Positions 17,069 to 26,014 of a stretch of 60,559 nucleotides of DNA are shown here, piece after piece. Within the stretch, counting starts at the first letter, position 1, and the number at the start of each line of letters is the position of its first letter. The DNA lies in NCBI GenBank assembly GCA_030655145.1, contig JAURWD010000083.1:1-60559 (forward strand). Reading direction: 5' to 3'. The notes beneath the pieces were generated by a model. The model had not been told where the DNA came from. It made no database searches and was given only the letters and a program-made list of their open reading frames with translations. Both the position numbers and the translations under genes were made by a program. This DNA is from Ferruginibacter sp. (GTDB lineage Bacteria > Bacteroidota > Bacteroidia > Chitinophagales > Chitinophagaceae).

Positions 17069-17560
17069 TTATTTGTTGTAAGCGGCTTCCAGGTCTGCAA
17101 TGATGATCTTTTTCATTTTCATCATCGCCTGCACAACATTTTGCGCCTTACGTGCATCTTTATCCTGCATCAATTCTATCAACCTCCGTGGAACGATCTG
17201 CCACGACAGGCCAAACTTATCTTTTAGCCAACCGCATTGACTTTCCTGCCCACCGGCCACCAATTTATTCCAATAGTTGTCTACTTCCTCCTGCGTTTCA
17301 CAATCAACAACAAAGGAGATGGCTTCGGTAAATTTAAAATGAGGTCCTCCATTCAAGGCCACAAACTGTTGCCCCTCCAGTTCAAACGCGGCAGTCATCA
17401 CAGACCCTTCCGGCCCGGGGCCGCCAGCGCCGTATCGCGTAACCCCCGAAATTTTTGAGTTGGGAAAAATAGATGTATACAGGTTCAGCGCTTCTTCAGC
17501 ATTGTTGTCGAACCACAGAAAAGGTTTGATCTTTTGCATCACGTTAATTTGGGTGTCCAT
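17069..17560 (-). CDS. VOC family protein (PhnB-like / glyoxalase superfamily)
   Basis: 163 residues; translation may instead begin at the internal Met (MQKIKPFLWFDNNAEEALN, base 17539). The sequence matches the PhnB-like branch (PF06983): KIKPFLWFDNNAEEALNLYTSIFPNSKI, GGPHFKFTEAISFVVDC, KDKFGLSWQIVPRRL. Two beta-alpha-beta-beta-beta modules form one vicinal-oxygen-chelate fold. Members are usually of unknown substrate. Upstream, on the coding strand, two TTGTCG motifs 22 bases apart resemble a pair found before the SRPBCC gene at 20787, suggesting a shared regulator. Monocistronic by its terminator. Confidence 0.9.
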   Translation of the reverse strand: MDTQINVMQKIKPFLWFDNNAEEALNLYTSIFPNSKISGVTRYGAGGPGPEGSVMTAAFELEGQQFVALNGGPHFKFTEAISFVVDCETQEEVDNYWNKLVAGGQESQCGWLKDKFGLSWQIVPRRLIELMQDKDARKAQNVVQAMMKMKKIIIADLEAAYNK

Positions 17561-17614
17561 AAAATTTGAGTACTCAAAGATCTCATGATTTGTAAACTTA
17601 TAACAGGTTGTTCA

Positions 17615-17642
17615 CGACAATTTACATGGCTGTCCGCGACAA
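17615..17642 (-). promoter_or_regulatory. Paired TTGTCG direct repeats upstream of the VOC gene
   Basis: On the coding strand, TTGTCGCGGACAGCC and TTGTCGTGAACAACC are imperfect copies with a 22-base period, two turns of the helix, and centred about 65-70 bases before the start at 17560. Coordinates cover the CGACAA cores. A similar pair precedes the SRPBCC gene. Candidate activator or repressor site. Confidence 0.4.
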
Positions 17643-17683
17643 TTTTTCTCCAGTCTTCCCAGGTAGCAATATGCGTAGAAAAG

Positions 17684-18835
17684 CTATGCCGGCTTACCAG
17701 GCTGCGCGGATAAGATCTTTTTCAAGAAGAGCAGCCCGCTCAAAGCTGCAATGATGGATGCCGCCAGGATGGCGATCTTTGCCTCATTTATAAGTTCCGC
17801 ATCTTCATAAGCGAGCAGCGTAATAAAGATCGACATGGTGAATCCAATTCCGCCCAGCATGGCAGCACCAAAAATGTGTTTCCACTTGAGATCAGCAGGT
17901 AAAGAACAAAGTCCGATCGCAGCACCCACACAGGAAAACAAGAAAATTCCGAGCGGTTTACCGATCACCAGGCCGGCGATGATGCCCAAACCTCCCGGCT
18001 TGCTTAACCCTTCGAGGGATTCCATTCCTATCGCGAAACCTGTATTCGCCATTGCAAACAGCGGAAGGATGAAAAAGGCTACCGGCTTGTGTAAACTTTG
18101 TTGTAGAATATAAGAGGTTGAACGCTCGTCTCCATCACCAAAGGGGATTGCAAACGCCAGCAAAACTCCGGTGATGGTGGCGTGAACTCCGGAGTTCAAC
18201 ATGAAATACCACATCGCAATTCCACCCAACAGGTATGGCACAAGGTTGCGCACTTTGAGGCGATTCAGTGCCAGTAACGAAGCGAAGATCGATAAGGAAA
18301 TAATGAGGTTCAGCCACACCAGGGTTTTCGTGTAGAAAATAGCAATGACGATGATGGCACCAAGATCATCTATCACGGCCAGGGCCGTGAGAAATATTTT
18401 GAGAGAGGTTGGCACTTTATTACCCAGCAAGGATAAGATGCCGATTGCAAAAGCAATGTCGGTAGCCATTGGAATGCCGGCACCAGGTTGTGTTTTAAGT
18501 CCATAGTTCACTACCAGGAAAATACCGGCCGGCACCAGGATACCACCAAGCGCACCAATGACCGGGAGTGAAGCGTTTTTTAAAGTGGATAATTCACCCT
18601 GGTAAATTTCTCGTTCGAGTTCCAGGCCGATGAGGAGAAAGAAGATGGTCATAAGCCCATCGTTGATCCAATGTGTAAGGCTGTGGCCACCAACATCCAT
18701 ATTCCAGAATTGAATGTACCCCTCACCAAACGTGCTGTTTGCAACCAGCAGCGAGACGGCGGTCATAATAACCAGGATGAAGCCCCCGGACTTTTCACTT
18801 TCAAAAAAGCCTGTAAAAAGTTTTGATAGGTTCAC
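17684..18835 (-). CDS. nhaA: Na+/H+ antiporter NhaA
   Basis: 383 residues, full length. Sodium/proton exchanger of the inner membrane for pH and salt homeostasis. Signature segments: NDGLMTIFFLLIGLELEREI (TM2-3), GIPMATDIAFAIGILSLLG (the TDIAFA motif with transport Asp), ALAVIDDLGAIIVIAIFYT (the DD pair that binds Na+), GGIGFTMSIFITLLAY. About 11-12 membrane segments. It starts MNLSKLFTGFFESEKSGG, the expected NhaA opening, so the start is secure. The gene is alone on its strand. With the CPA2 protein at the left edge, the window encodes two antiporter types. Confidence 0.96.
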   Translation of the reverse strand: MNLSKLFTGFFESEKSGGFILVIMTAVSLLVANSTFGEGYIQFWNMDVGGHSLTHWINDGLMTIFFLLIGLELEREIYQGELSTLKNASLPVIGALGGILVPAGIFLVVNYGLKTQPGAGIPMATDIAFAIGILSLLGNKVPTSLKIFLTALAVIDDLGAIIVIAIFYTKTLVWLNLIISLSIFASLLALNRLKVRNLVPYLLGGIAMWYFMLNSGVHATITGVLLAFAIPFGDGDERSTSYILQQSLHKPVAFFILPLFAMANTGFAIGMESLEGLSKPGGLGIIAGLVIGKPLGIFLFSCVGAAIGLCSLPADLKWKHIFGAAMLGGIGFTMSIFITLLAYEDAELINEAKIAILAASIIAALSGLLFLKKILSAQPGKPA

Positions 18836-18973
18836 GCGGGATATTTTTTTTACTCGAATTTGATGATTGAGGAGTTAAACTTTTTACTTCAAGAGCCAGG
18901 GCCGCAAGTTACCGGCAAAAAATTAAATCGTCGTTACGTCCCATGAGCCAAGTCAAAAATCGGGTACAAATAA

Positions 18974-18997
18974 AAAACCCCTCGTCAAAGGGGTTTT
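18974..18997 (-). terminator. Intrinsic terminator after the R/D-rich secreted protein
   Basis: AAAACCCC-TCGTCAAA-GGGGTTTT; on the minus strand it ends in a T-run. It lies just past the stop at 19023. Confidence 0.75.
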
Positions 18998-19022
18998 CAT
19001 CTGGATCCGTCATAGGGCATGT

Positions 19023-19415
19023 TTACCAATTTCTTCTCCTGTCATTGTCATCAGCACTGTTTGAACGATGGTTGTATCTTTCATACACTTTCCTGATCTC
19101 GTACCGGCGCTCATTTTCCAACTCACGCATCATCCGTTGTTTTTTTCCGTTGCTTGCAAACCATTTGCTGTTGACAGCGTTGATCCTTTGATCGTAGGTG
19201 CGATTGATCTGCGAGATCTGCATGTCGCGGTCTCTCTTGCTGAAATAATAACGGTTATTCCGGCGATCATCGCGACGATCGTCGTTGCGATCATAGCGGC
19301 TGTCATTGTAGACTACATCCCTGTCTTTGTCGTGACCGTAAGCTCTTCCATTGGGTTGGGCAAATGCTGTTGCAACCAGGATAACCGAAGCGACAAGCGT
19401 AATAATCTTTTTCAT
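19023..19415 (-). CDS. Small secreted Arg/Asp/Tyr-rich protein
   Basis: 130 residues with a signal peptide (MKKIITLVASVILVATAFAQ). After cleavage the mature chain has a disordered N-terminal half dominated by Arg, Asp and Tyr (HDKDRDVVYNDSRYDRNDDR), then a charged, probably helical segment (QINRTYDQRINAVNSKWF, ENERRYEIRKVYERY), and an RRRNW tail. I do not know a function; similar short proteins recur in Chitinophagaceae-type genomes. The high charge suggests a periplasmic or surface role. It has its own terminator, so it is probably monocistronic. Confidence 0.8.
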   Translation of the reverse strand: MKKIITLVASVILVATAFAQPNGRAYGHDKDRDVVYNDSRYDRNDDRRDDRRNNRYYFSKRDRDMQISQINRTYDQRINAVNSKWFASNGKKQRMMRELENERRYEIRKVYERYNHRSNSADDNDRRRNW

Positions 19416-19581
19416 AATTGTAATTTTTAAAGTGATTTAATTATGTATGAGATGTATTTATTTATTCAATGTTTACAAAGAGTTTGTTAAGAGTAAAATA
19501 GTTGGGTTACTTTTTGAGGTGAATAAAAAAAAGCTTGTAACAGGAAACAATTTTGTGTGTTGATTATTAAACATCAAAACG

Positions 19582-20334
19582 ATGCGAATGGTAATACGAA
19601 CAATTTTACTGGCCCTCTTAACCTCCGGATTTTTTACACAGTGTAACTCACAGAAGCGAACAAACGAACCTTTGGAAAAACCGGGCGATTCTGCATACAC
19701 TTATCATGTTGCTTCACAGGATGGCATCGGCAAATTTTATAAAGGAAGAGAGATCGCACATGTGATGGGCGCTGCGGGCAGCGACTGGCTGGAGAGGCCC
19801 GATCGAAACCAGGAAGAAAACACAAAGCTGGCAATAGAAAAGATCGATGTGCCCCAAACCGCCACCATTGCTGATATAGGCGCCGGCACAGGGTACTATA
19901 GTTTTCGGCTTGCAGCAAAAGTTCCGAAAGGGAAAGTGTATGCCGTGGAGATCCAGCAGGAACTCATCGATCTATTGGAGCAAAAAAAAGCTGCCTTGAA
20001 AGACAGCGTTGTGGAGATTGTTCGTGGCACGATCAAGGAACCGGGCCTTGCGGAAAACAGTGTTGACCTGGCTATCATGGTGGATGTTTACCACGAACTC
20101 GAATTTCCCCAAGAAATGTTGCAGGCTTTGGAAATTGCATTAAAGCCCGGTGGCAAGATCTTGTTGATAGAGTACCGCGGTGAAGATGCAAGCGTGCCGA
20201 TCAAGGCGCTGCACAAAACCTCGGTGGCGCAATTAGAAAAAGAATTTTCTGCCAATGGTTATCGGCTGGCATCTCGTGGCGACTTTTTACCCATCCAACA
20301 TTTTCTGCTGTTTGAGAAAAAGCTCGAGCGCTAA
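19582..20334 (+). CDS. SAM-dependent class I methyltransferase with lipoprotein-type signal
   Basis: 250 residues. The N-terminus MRMVIRTILLALLTSGFFTQC looks like a lipoprotein signal, with Cys21 as the possible lipidated residue, followed by a polar linker. The rest is a class I methyltransferase: motif I ATIADIGAGTGYYSFRLA, acidic loop VYAVEIQQELIDLL, NSVDLAIMVDVYHELEFPQE and LKPGGKILLIEY. An exported methyltransferase is odd because S-adenosylmethionine is cytoplasmic. Either the N-terminus is not processed, the true start is downstream (no good ATG until past the linker), or the protein faces inward. Family firm, localisation open. Confidence 0.88.
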   Translation: MRMVIRTILLALLTSGFFTQCNSQKRTNEPLEKPGDSAYTYHVASQDGIGKFYKGREIAHVMGAAGSDWLERPDRNQEENTKLAIEKIDVPQTATIADIGAGTGYYSFRLAAKVPKGKVYAVEIQQELIDLLEQKKAALKDSVVEIVRGTIKEPGLAENSVDLAIMVDVYHELEFPQEMLQALEIALKPGGKILLIEYRGEDASVPIKALHKTSVAQLEKEFSANGYRLASRGDFLPIQHFLLFEKKLER

Positions 20335-20364
20335 CGTATACGTAGCCACGCAATTTTCCTGTCC

Positions 20365-20787
20365 TTAATTTGCTTCTGTATATTTTTTAAAATTGTCCAT
20401 GATTGCCTGCCATCCACCTTGCTGCATTTCAAGGCTATTAGTAGCTTCAGCTTCAAAATTTTCAACTACCCTTGTACCCTGGCCTTCTGCGGTAAATTTA
20501 ATGTCCACTTTTCTTCCATCGCCCAGGGTGTACGTAATTTGCTGGTGCGGAGTAACCTCATCATAGATTCCACCAAAATCAAAACCCATAGATCCGTCCT
20601 TTGCTTCCATCCTGCAAGAAAAACTGCCCCCTGCCCGCAGGTCATTGGTAGCGGTCGGCGAATGCCAGTCTGGAGACGCACTGTTCCATTGGGTGATGTG
20701 TTCGGGTTTTGTCCAGTAGTCCCAAACTTTTTCGATGGGAGCTGCTACGTTTGTTTCGACGGTGAGCATTTGTTTTTGTGTTTCCAT
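20365..20787 (-). CDS. SRPBCC / AHSA1-type START-like domain protein
   Basis: 140 residues from ATG 20787 (METQKQMLTVETNVAAPIEKVWDYW). The ORF track starts 34 codons upstream, inside the regulatory region. The single domain is the AHSA1-like hydrophobic-ligand fold: APIEKVWDYWTKPEHITQW, GIYDEVTPHQQITYTL, GTRVVENFEAE, and QQGGWQAIMDNFKKY. The family binds hydrophobic molecules; many members sit near ArsR or VOC genes. Here it lies convergent with the methyltransferase and shares paired TTGTCG motifs with the VOC gene 3 kb away. Ligand unknown. Confidence 0.9.
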   Translation of the reverse strand: METQKQMLTVETNVAAPIEKVWDYWTKPEHITQWNSASPDWHSPTATNDLRAGGSFSCRMEAKDGSMGFDFGGIYDEVTPHQQITYTLGDGRKVDIKFTAEGQGTRVVENFEAEATNSLEMQQGGWQAIMDNFKKYTEAN

Positions 20788-20862
20788 TTTTGTGATCGTT
20801 TTGATGATGAATATCCTGGTGCAAACATCCTGACTAAAAGATAACCAGGCGCTGTGCAAACA

Positions 20863-20889
20863 CGACAAATAAAAGGATTTTTGCGACAA
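20863..20889 (-). promoter_or_regulatory. Paired TTGTCG direct repeats upstream of the SRPBCC gene
   Basis: On the coding strand TTGTCGCAAAAATCC and TTGTCGTGTTTGCAC are direct repeats with a 21-base period, 75-100 bases before the ATG. The same hexamer pair with a 22-base period precedes the VOC gene. Confidence 0.4.
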
Positions 20890-21113
20890 GATGCTCCCAA
20901 CTTTTTTGACAGCGCCAACTGTTCCCTTTCAAGTTCTGTGGTGAGTCATCCGGTAGGTTAAAGTTTTATTGCGATATAAAAATCCAGGGCGAACCATTCA
21001 TAGCGAGATGCTACCTGCTATAATCTTTCCCAAAATAGCCAGTTCAAAATCCCTATTTTGACACGCAGTTTTATCCACTGCTTAAATTTTACAGGCGCCT
21101 AAATGTTCACATC

Positions 21114-22799
21114 ATGAAATTCAAGTACAGAAATTTTCTCTTTTTCTTTATTGCTGCCACAGCCTTGCCACACTTAGGCAGTGCACAGAAATTTCCAGAC
21201 TCACTCGTAAAAAAAATTGATAGTCTTTTTATAAAATGGGATAAGAAGACGAGTCCGGGCTGCACGATTGGCATCGTGATGAATGACCAGCTGGTGTATT
21301 CAAAAGGTTACGGAATGGCAAACCTTGAGTACGATATACCAAATACCCCCGGAACAATTTACCACATGGCTTCGGTGTCGAAACAGTTTACAGCCTGGAG
21401 CATTTTGTTGCTGGCGCAACAGGGAAAGCTATCGCTGGAGGATGATGTACGCAAACACCTTCCCTGGTTTCCAACCCTGGCGAAGAACAAGATCACTATC
21501 CAACATTTACTTAATCATACGAGCGGCATCCGCGATCAGTGGCAATTGCTGGCGATATCCGGCACCCGGCTGGATGATGTTATTACGCAGGATCATGTGG
21601 TTAAACTATTAAGCATGCAAAAGGCGCTCAACTTTCAGCCAGGTGAAAAATATAGTTACTCCAACAGTGGCTACACGATGCTGGCAGAGATCGTAAAATC
21701 AGTGATGGGTCAAACGCTTCGTAAGTTTTCAGATTCAGCTATTTTCAAACCACTCGGAATGCTGAATACGCATTTTCATGATGACTACACTGAGCTTGTA
21801 AAGAACCGGTCCTATTCATATGGACAAGCGGACAGCGCCACCTTCAATAATGCGGTCCTTAGTTATTCCGTTGCCGGAGCTACCAGTCTCTTTACCAATA
21901 TTCCTGACATGAGTAAATGGATCATGAGTTTTTACAAGGCTGTCAATTACAACCTGAACGTCGACTCGTTAGCGAAGAAGGGACGGTTGAATTCCGGCAA
22001 AGAGATCAATTACGCGAATGGTATTTCCGTGGGTGATTATCGCGGGCAAAGAGAGTTGGCCCACAGCGGTGGCGATGCAGGGTACCGCACTTTTCTTTCT
22101 GTATTTCCGGGTTTAAAAATGGGCTTCCTGGTGTTTTCAAATTTTGGTGAAATAGACCCCGGCAACCTGGCGCACCAGCTTGCCAATTTTTTTATCAAAG
22201 ACAGTTCGAAGAACAGCACTGCGAAGGCTCCGGGAAAATCTAAAACTTCCGCTGCGGATGTTTTGGGGTATAAAAAATTTACCGGGAGTTATATTGGCGA
22301 AGAGGGCTTACCATTCACAATTGAGGTGAGTGAAAATAAACTCCACTATCAAATTTACTCGCAGCGAGGCGAACTGGTGAAAGAAGCCGGCAATAAATTT
22401 TTAATCGCGGACGCACCACAGATTTCCTTTAGTTTCAGCACTTCCGGCAAAGACACCCTGCTCAACATCGTTACCCCCGATGATGAACTTCACCTGTTTA
22501 AATATGTGGCCATGGGTAAACAGGCAGACACATCGTTATCCCGCTTTGTCGGCACATACTATTCACCGGAATTAGATTGCAAATATGGTATTGTATTCAA
22601 AGATCACGGCTTGCTGCTCACCAATTCAAAATACCCGGACGCGAAACTGACCCTATTGAACAACGATCACCTGACGAGTGAAAACTGGTGGATTAATCAT
22701 TTAAAGATGCTGTATGATGCAAACAAAAATGTTACAGGTTTTGAGATAAACTCCGGCCGCATCATGCACCTCAAATTTGATCGCATCAAGGTTGAGTGA
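21114..22799 (+). CDS. Secreted serine hydrolase, beta-lactamase (class C/PBP4*) family
   Basis: 561 residues with a signal peptide (FLFFFIAATALPHLGSAQ). Catalytic motifs of the penicilloyl-serine transferase fold are intact: SVSK (Ser87, Lys90) in MASVSKQFTAW, YSN at 182-184, and HSGGDAG later as the KTG-equivalent. The N-terminal 350 residues are the catalytic domain. The C-terminal 200 residues are a lipocalin-like beta domain common in this family. Likely a periplasmic D-Ala-D-Ala peptidase, peptidase or esterase rather than a true resistance enzyme. It converges on the BNR gene, sharing a bidirectional terminator. Confidence 0.9.
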   Translation: MKFKYRNFLFFFIAATALPHLGSAQKFPDSLVKKIDSLFIKWDKKTSPGCTIGIVMNDQLVYSKGYGMANLEYDIPNTPGTIYHMASVSKQFTAWSILLLAQQGKLSLEDDVRKHLPWFPTLAKNKITIQHLLNHTSGIRDQWQLLAISGTRLDDVITQDHVVKLLSMQKALNFQPGEKYSYSNSGYTMLAEIVKSVMGQTLRKFSDSAIFKPLGMLNTHFHDDYTELVKNRSYSYGQADSATFNNAVLSYSVAGATSLFTNIPDMSKWIMSFYKAVNYNLNVDSLAKKGRLNSGKEINYANGISVGDYRGQRELAHSGGDAGYRTFLSVFPGLKMGFLVFSNFGEIDPGNLAHQLANFFIKDSSKNSTAKAPGKSKTSAADVLGYKKFTGSYIGEEGLPFTIEVSENKLHYQIYSQRGELVKEAGNKFLIADAPQISFSFSTSGKDTLLNIVTPDDELHLFKYVAMGKQADTSLSRFVGTYYSPELDCKYGIVFKDHGLLLTNSKYPDAKLTLLNNDHLTSENWWINHLKMLYDANKNVTGFEINSGRIMHLKFDRIKVE

Positions 22800-22836
22800 T
22801 GCAGCTTCCATTTTGTTGGGACTAAAAATATTAAGC

Positions 22837-22876
22837 AAAAAAAAGGTTGTTAGCCAAATCGGTTAACAACCTTTTT
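22837..22876. terminator. Bidirectional terminator between the beta-lactamase-fold and BNR genes
   Basis: AAAAAGGTTGTTA... TAACAACCTTTTT: eight-base stem GGTTGTTA/TAACAACC with an 11-base loop, A-run on one side and T-run on the other, between two convergent stops. Confidence 0.88.
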
Positions 22877-22889
22877 CAGTTGGAGCATT

Positions 22890-25800
22890 TTATGGAGCAG
22901 TTGCGCCAGGCCTTTTTAATAAGCCATTAAAACGATTATTGAAAACAGCAAACTCTTTTTCCAGCAGCTCGATCGTACCTACGTTTGTCGCTGACAATGG
23001 TTCCAGCGCCAGGGCCACTTCGAAGTACACATCGCTTAGGCGTCTCCGGTATTTAAACTCGTCAAAGAAAACAGTCTGCCGGTTTAATTCAAGCATTTCT
23101 TTCCGCATGGTATCCAGCGAGTCAAGCAGGGTTTTTTGAGCGGCTGTCTTCGTGGCTAATTTTGTTGTGGTCGCGATCACTTTATCCATGCTATCTACAA
23201 GAGTGGCCAATTTCTCATGTAATCTATGCAAGCGCATTCCCTGCTCATAAAGCGCGGTCATATTTTTTGCCGTAAAGTTTCGGGCATCATTTGGCTTAAC
23301 ATTGATGAATTGCTCATACTGTTTACCAGCTACCGTGAGAACCGCCCTGTACCTGCCCACCGGCACTTTCGGTGCGACAAGCCCGGAATAAAATACACTT
23401 GATCCCGCAACAAATCCCCCTTTCGCAACCTTTGGCGGGTTGATGTTATACGGCCAGTAAACTTTGTTCAAACCTTTGCTGGTTGTTCCATTCAGGTCTT
23501 TTATTTTCTTGTTGGCTGGGTCAAATATTTCAAGCTTAACTCCCGCTGTATTACGTTCCTTCAAATAATAGGTGATGGTGGGCAGTACAACTTTATTGCC
23601 CGCCACGTAGCCGTTAACGTTAGCCCCGGTTGATGGGGCCTGCGGTGGAAAGTCGTATTCAAAATCTTTCACGGGGTACATGATCACATCTGCGTTCACA
23701 TCAGATTTTACCAGTTGCCTCAGCGGTTGCAGGTCATCGATAATATAAATGCCACGTCCATGAGAGGCGATGAGGAGGTCACTTGTTTTCGGATGAATTT
23801 GAATGTCCCGTACCTGGTTACTCCACGGCATTTCCTGGTACTTGCTGCGCATCCAACTGCCGCCGCCGTCGATCGAAATGTATAAACCCATCTCGGTTCC
23901 GGCGAAGAGCAATTTTTCATTTTGCAGGTCTTCGCGGATAACATGTGCAAAGCCGCTAAACTCAGCCGAGTTGAATTTGGTCCAGGTGTTGCCACCATCG
24001 CTGCTCATGGCGAGATAAGTTTTATGATCGCCATACATGTGGTTGTCAAAACTCGCATACATCCGTTTCGCATTCTGTTTCGATAATTCGATGGAGCTTA
24101 CCCAGCTACCCTTGGGAATGCCGGCTTGCCAGGCAGCAGCGGCTTTGTTTGTCCAGGTTTTACCACCGTCAACGGTTACCTGCAGGTTGCCATCATCGGT
24201 GCCAACCCAAATAATATTTTCATTCGCCGCATCCTGGGTGATGGTAAAAATGGTGCAATGATTTTCAGCAGAAGTATTATCCCCGGTGATGCCACCGCTT
24301 TCTTCTGTTTTAAGTTTTGCCGGGTCGTTGGTGGTTAGGTCCGGGGAAATGCGCTGCCAGTTGCGTCCTTCATCCGTAGAGCGATAGAGGAATTGATTAG
24401 CCATGTATAAATTATACTGTGCTTTACCATTCGCAGCTTTTTTCTTTGACATCCCGGTTACAATCGGCGTATTCCAGTGAAAGCGATGTTCCGCCTCCCC
24501 GCTAACTTTTTGTGGTTTTATGGAAGCTACATTGCCGGTAACCAAATCGACACGATTGGCATTTCCACCCTGCGATTCTGCAAAAACGATCTTCGGATTC
24601 AACGGGCTGGGCTGAACCCAAAAACCATCGCCTCCATTGATATCCATCCAATCCGCACTTGAAATGCCGCCCGCAGATGAGCTCGGGGCCATCCAGCTTC
24701 CGTTGTCCTGCAGGCCGCCATAAACGTTATAGATCTTTTCATTGTCAGCCATAACATGATAAAACTGGCCGACAGGTAAATTATTAAGAAACTGCCAGGA
24801 AATGCCTTTGTTGACGCTGAGGTAAACGCCACCATCCGTGCCGAGGTACATCATCTGCGTGTTGTTTGGATTGATCCAAAGTGCATGATGATCCGCATGT
24901 GGATCTACACCACCGCTCAGCATATTGTTCCAGGAGAAGCCGCCATCTTTGGAATATTGGAAATCGTACGCCGGACGGTACACCAGCTTCGGATCTTTAG
25001 GATCGAAGACAAGGGTGCTAAAATAAAATGGGCGTGCCGTGATGTTCTCGGTCGCGGCCAGATTTTTCCAGCTGCTGCCTTCATCTCCGGAGATCAACAG
25101 GCCAGGTTTTTTTGCCTCAACGATCGCCAGCACCTCCGTAGGTTTTGATGGGTTGATGGTAACAACGATCCTGCCCAACTCACCTTCGGGCATACCTTGT
25201 GTCACCTTCGCCCAGTTGTCACCACCATCCACAGTTTTATATAAAGCACTTCCCGGCCCGCCGGAAGCAAACGAATACGGTTGTCGCCGGAATTGCCAGA
25301 AACTGGCCAACATGATCTTTGGATTGGTAGGATGGATGGCGATATCCGCACAACCTGTTTCATTGTTTACAAATAGGATCTTCTTCCAGGTTTTTCCAGC
25401 ATCCGTTGTTTTATATAATCCGCGATGTTCACTGCTGTTCCAGAGTGGTCCTGGCACCGCTACAAACAGTGTTTTATTATCCGTGGGATCAAATACGATC
25501 TTGCTGATATGCTCTGAACTATCGAGCCCGATCTTTTGCCAGTTGCTGCCACCATCAGTTGACTTGTAGATGCCATCGCCGATAGAAACGGTGTTGCGCA
25601 TATTGCTTTCTCCTGTACCTGCATAAACGACTTTTGCATTGTCTTTTTCAACCGCCAGTGCACCAATGCTCTGGCAGTATTTATCAAAGACCGGGGCGAA
25701 GGACATGCCGCCATTCTGCGTCTTCCAGATGCCACCGCCGGCGGTACCCACATACAAGGTTAATTGATCATTTACAGTAAGGCCTTCAATAGCGGTGATA

Positions 25801-25934
25801 CGCCCACTCATTGTGGATGGGCCCAGGGACCGGGCCGTCATTGTTTGGAAATAGGATGAGTTGAGGGTCGTTTGTGCGGAGAGTTGTAAGGCACACGCAG
25901 TTAAGAGAAAGAACAGGAAAGATTGTTTTTTCAT
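22890..25934 (-). CDS. Secreted BNR/VPS10-like repeat beta-propeller protein
   Basis: 1014 residues with a signal peptide (FLFFLLTACALQLSAQ). Many Asp-box/BNR repeats of the form S/T-x-D-G-G-x-S/T-W are visible: STDGGSNWQ, TTDAGKTWK, TVDGGDNWA, SGDEGSSWK, SKDGGFSWN, SVNKGISWQ, STDEGRNWQ, TVDGGKTWT, SSDGGNTWT, SIDGGGSWM. They fill about residues 30-740 and should make one or two beta-propellers, like sortilin/VPS10 or glycosidase-like exoproteins. The last 270 residues are different: a beta domain (GLVAPKVPVGRYRAVLTV) and a helical tail. Often annotated as glycosyl hydrolase, but I see no catalytic residues supporting that. Ligand unknown. Confidence 0.88.
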   Translation of the reverse strand: MKKQSFLFFLLTACALQLSAQTTLNSSYFQTMTARSLGPSTMSGRITAIEGLTVNDQLTLYVGTAGGGIWKTQNGGMSFAPVFDKYCQSIGALAVEKDNAKVVYAGTGESNMRNTVSIGDGIYKSTDGGSNWQKIGLDSSEHISKIVFDPTDNKTLFVAVPGPLWNSSEHRGLYKTTDAGKTWKKILFVNNETGCADIAIHPTNPKIMLASFWQFRRQPYSFASGGPGSALYKTVDGGDNWAKVTQGMPEGELGRIVVTINPSKPTEVLAIVEAKKPGLLISGDEGSSWKNLAATENITARPFYFSTLVFDPKDPKLVYRPAYDFQYSKDGGFSWNNMLSGGVDPHADHHALWINPNNTQMMYLGTDGGVYLSVNKGISWQFLNNLPVGQFYHVMADNEKIYNVYGGLQDNGSWMAPSSSAGGISSADWMDINGGDGFWVQPSPLNPKIVFAESQGGNANRVDLVTGNVASIKPQKVSGEAEHRFHWNTPIVTGMSKKKAANGKAQYNLYMANQFLYRSTDEGRNWQRISPDLTTNDPAKLKTEESGGITGDNTSAENHCTIFTITQDAANENIIWVGTDDGNLQVTVDGGKTWTNKAAAAWQAGIPKGSWVSSIELSKQNAKRMYASFDNHMYGDHKTYLAMSSDGGNTWTKFNSAEFSGFAHVIREDLQNEKLLFAGTEMGLYISIDGGGSWMRSKYQEMPWSNQVRDIQIHPKTSDLLIASHGRGIYIIDDLQPLRQLVKSDVNADVIMYPVKDFEYDFPPQAPSTGANVNGYVAGNKVVLPTITYYLKERNTAGVKLEIFDPANKKIKDLNGTTSKGLNKVYWPYNINPPKVAKGGFVAGSSVFYSGLVAPKVPVGRYRAVLTVAGKQYEQFINVKPNDARNFTAKNMTALYEQGMRLHRLHEKLATLVDSMDKVIATTTKLATKTAAQKTLLDSLDTMRKEMLELNRQTVFFDEFKYRRRLSDVYFEVALALEPLSATNVGTIELLEKEFAVFNNRFNGLLKRPGATAP

Positions 25935-25961
25935 AAAAGTGTTTTGGCAGTTGGAGAGAAA

Positions 25962-25998
25962 TAAAAAAGCCTTACGCGACCGGGGAAGCGTAAGACTT
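25962..25998 (-). terminator. Intrinsic terminator after the lipoprotein-sorting-like gene
   Basis: CTTACGC - 10-base loop - GCGTAAG stem, ending on the minus strand in GGCTTTTTT. It separates the 26015 gene from the BNR gene on the same strand. Confidence 0.82.
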
Positions 25999-26014
25999 TT
26001 TGGAAAGAAAAACT

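Noticed and set aside
16906-17103. 65-residue plus ORF
   Set aside because: It crosses the terminator hairpin and the end of the VOC gene; no coding character.
20333-20349. Palindrome ACGTATACGT between the methyltransferase and SRPBCC stops
   Set aside because: Looked like a terminator stem, but has no loop or T-run; too short to assign a function.
21114-22799. Calling this gene an antibiotic-resistance beta-lactamase
   Set aside because: SxxK and YxN are shared by many peptidases and esterases of the fold; the BlaI/BlaR1-like pair is far away and has no beta-lactam sensor.
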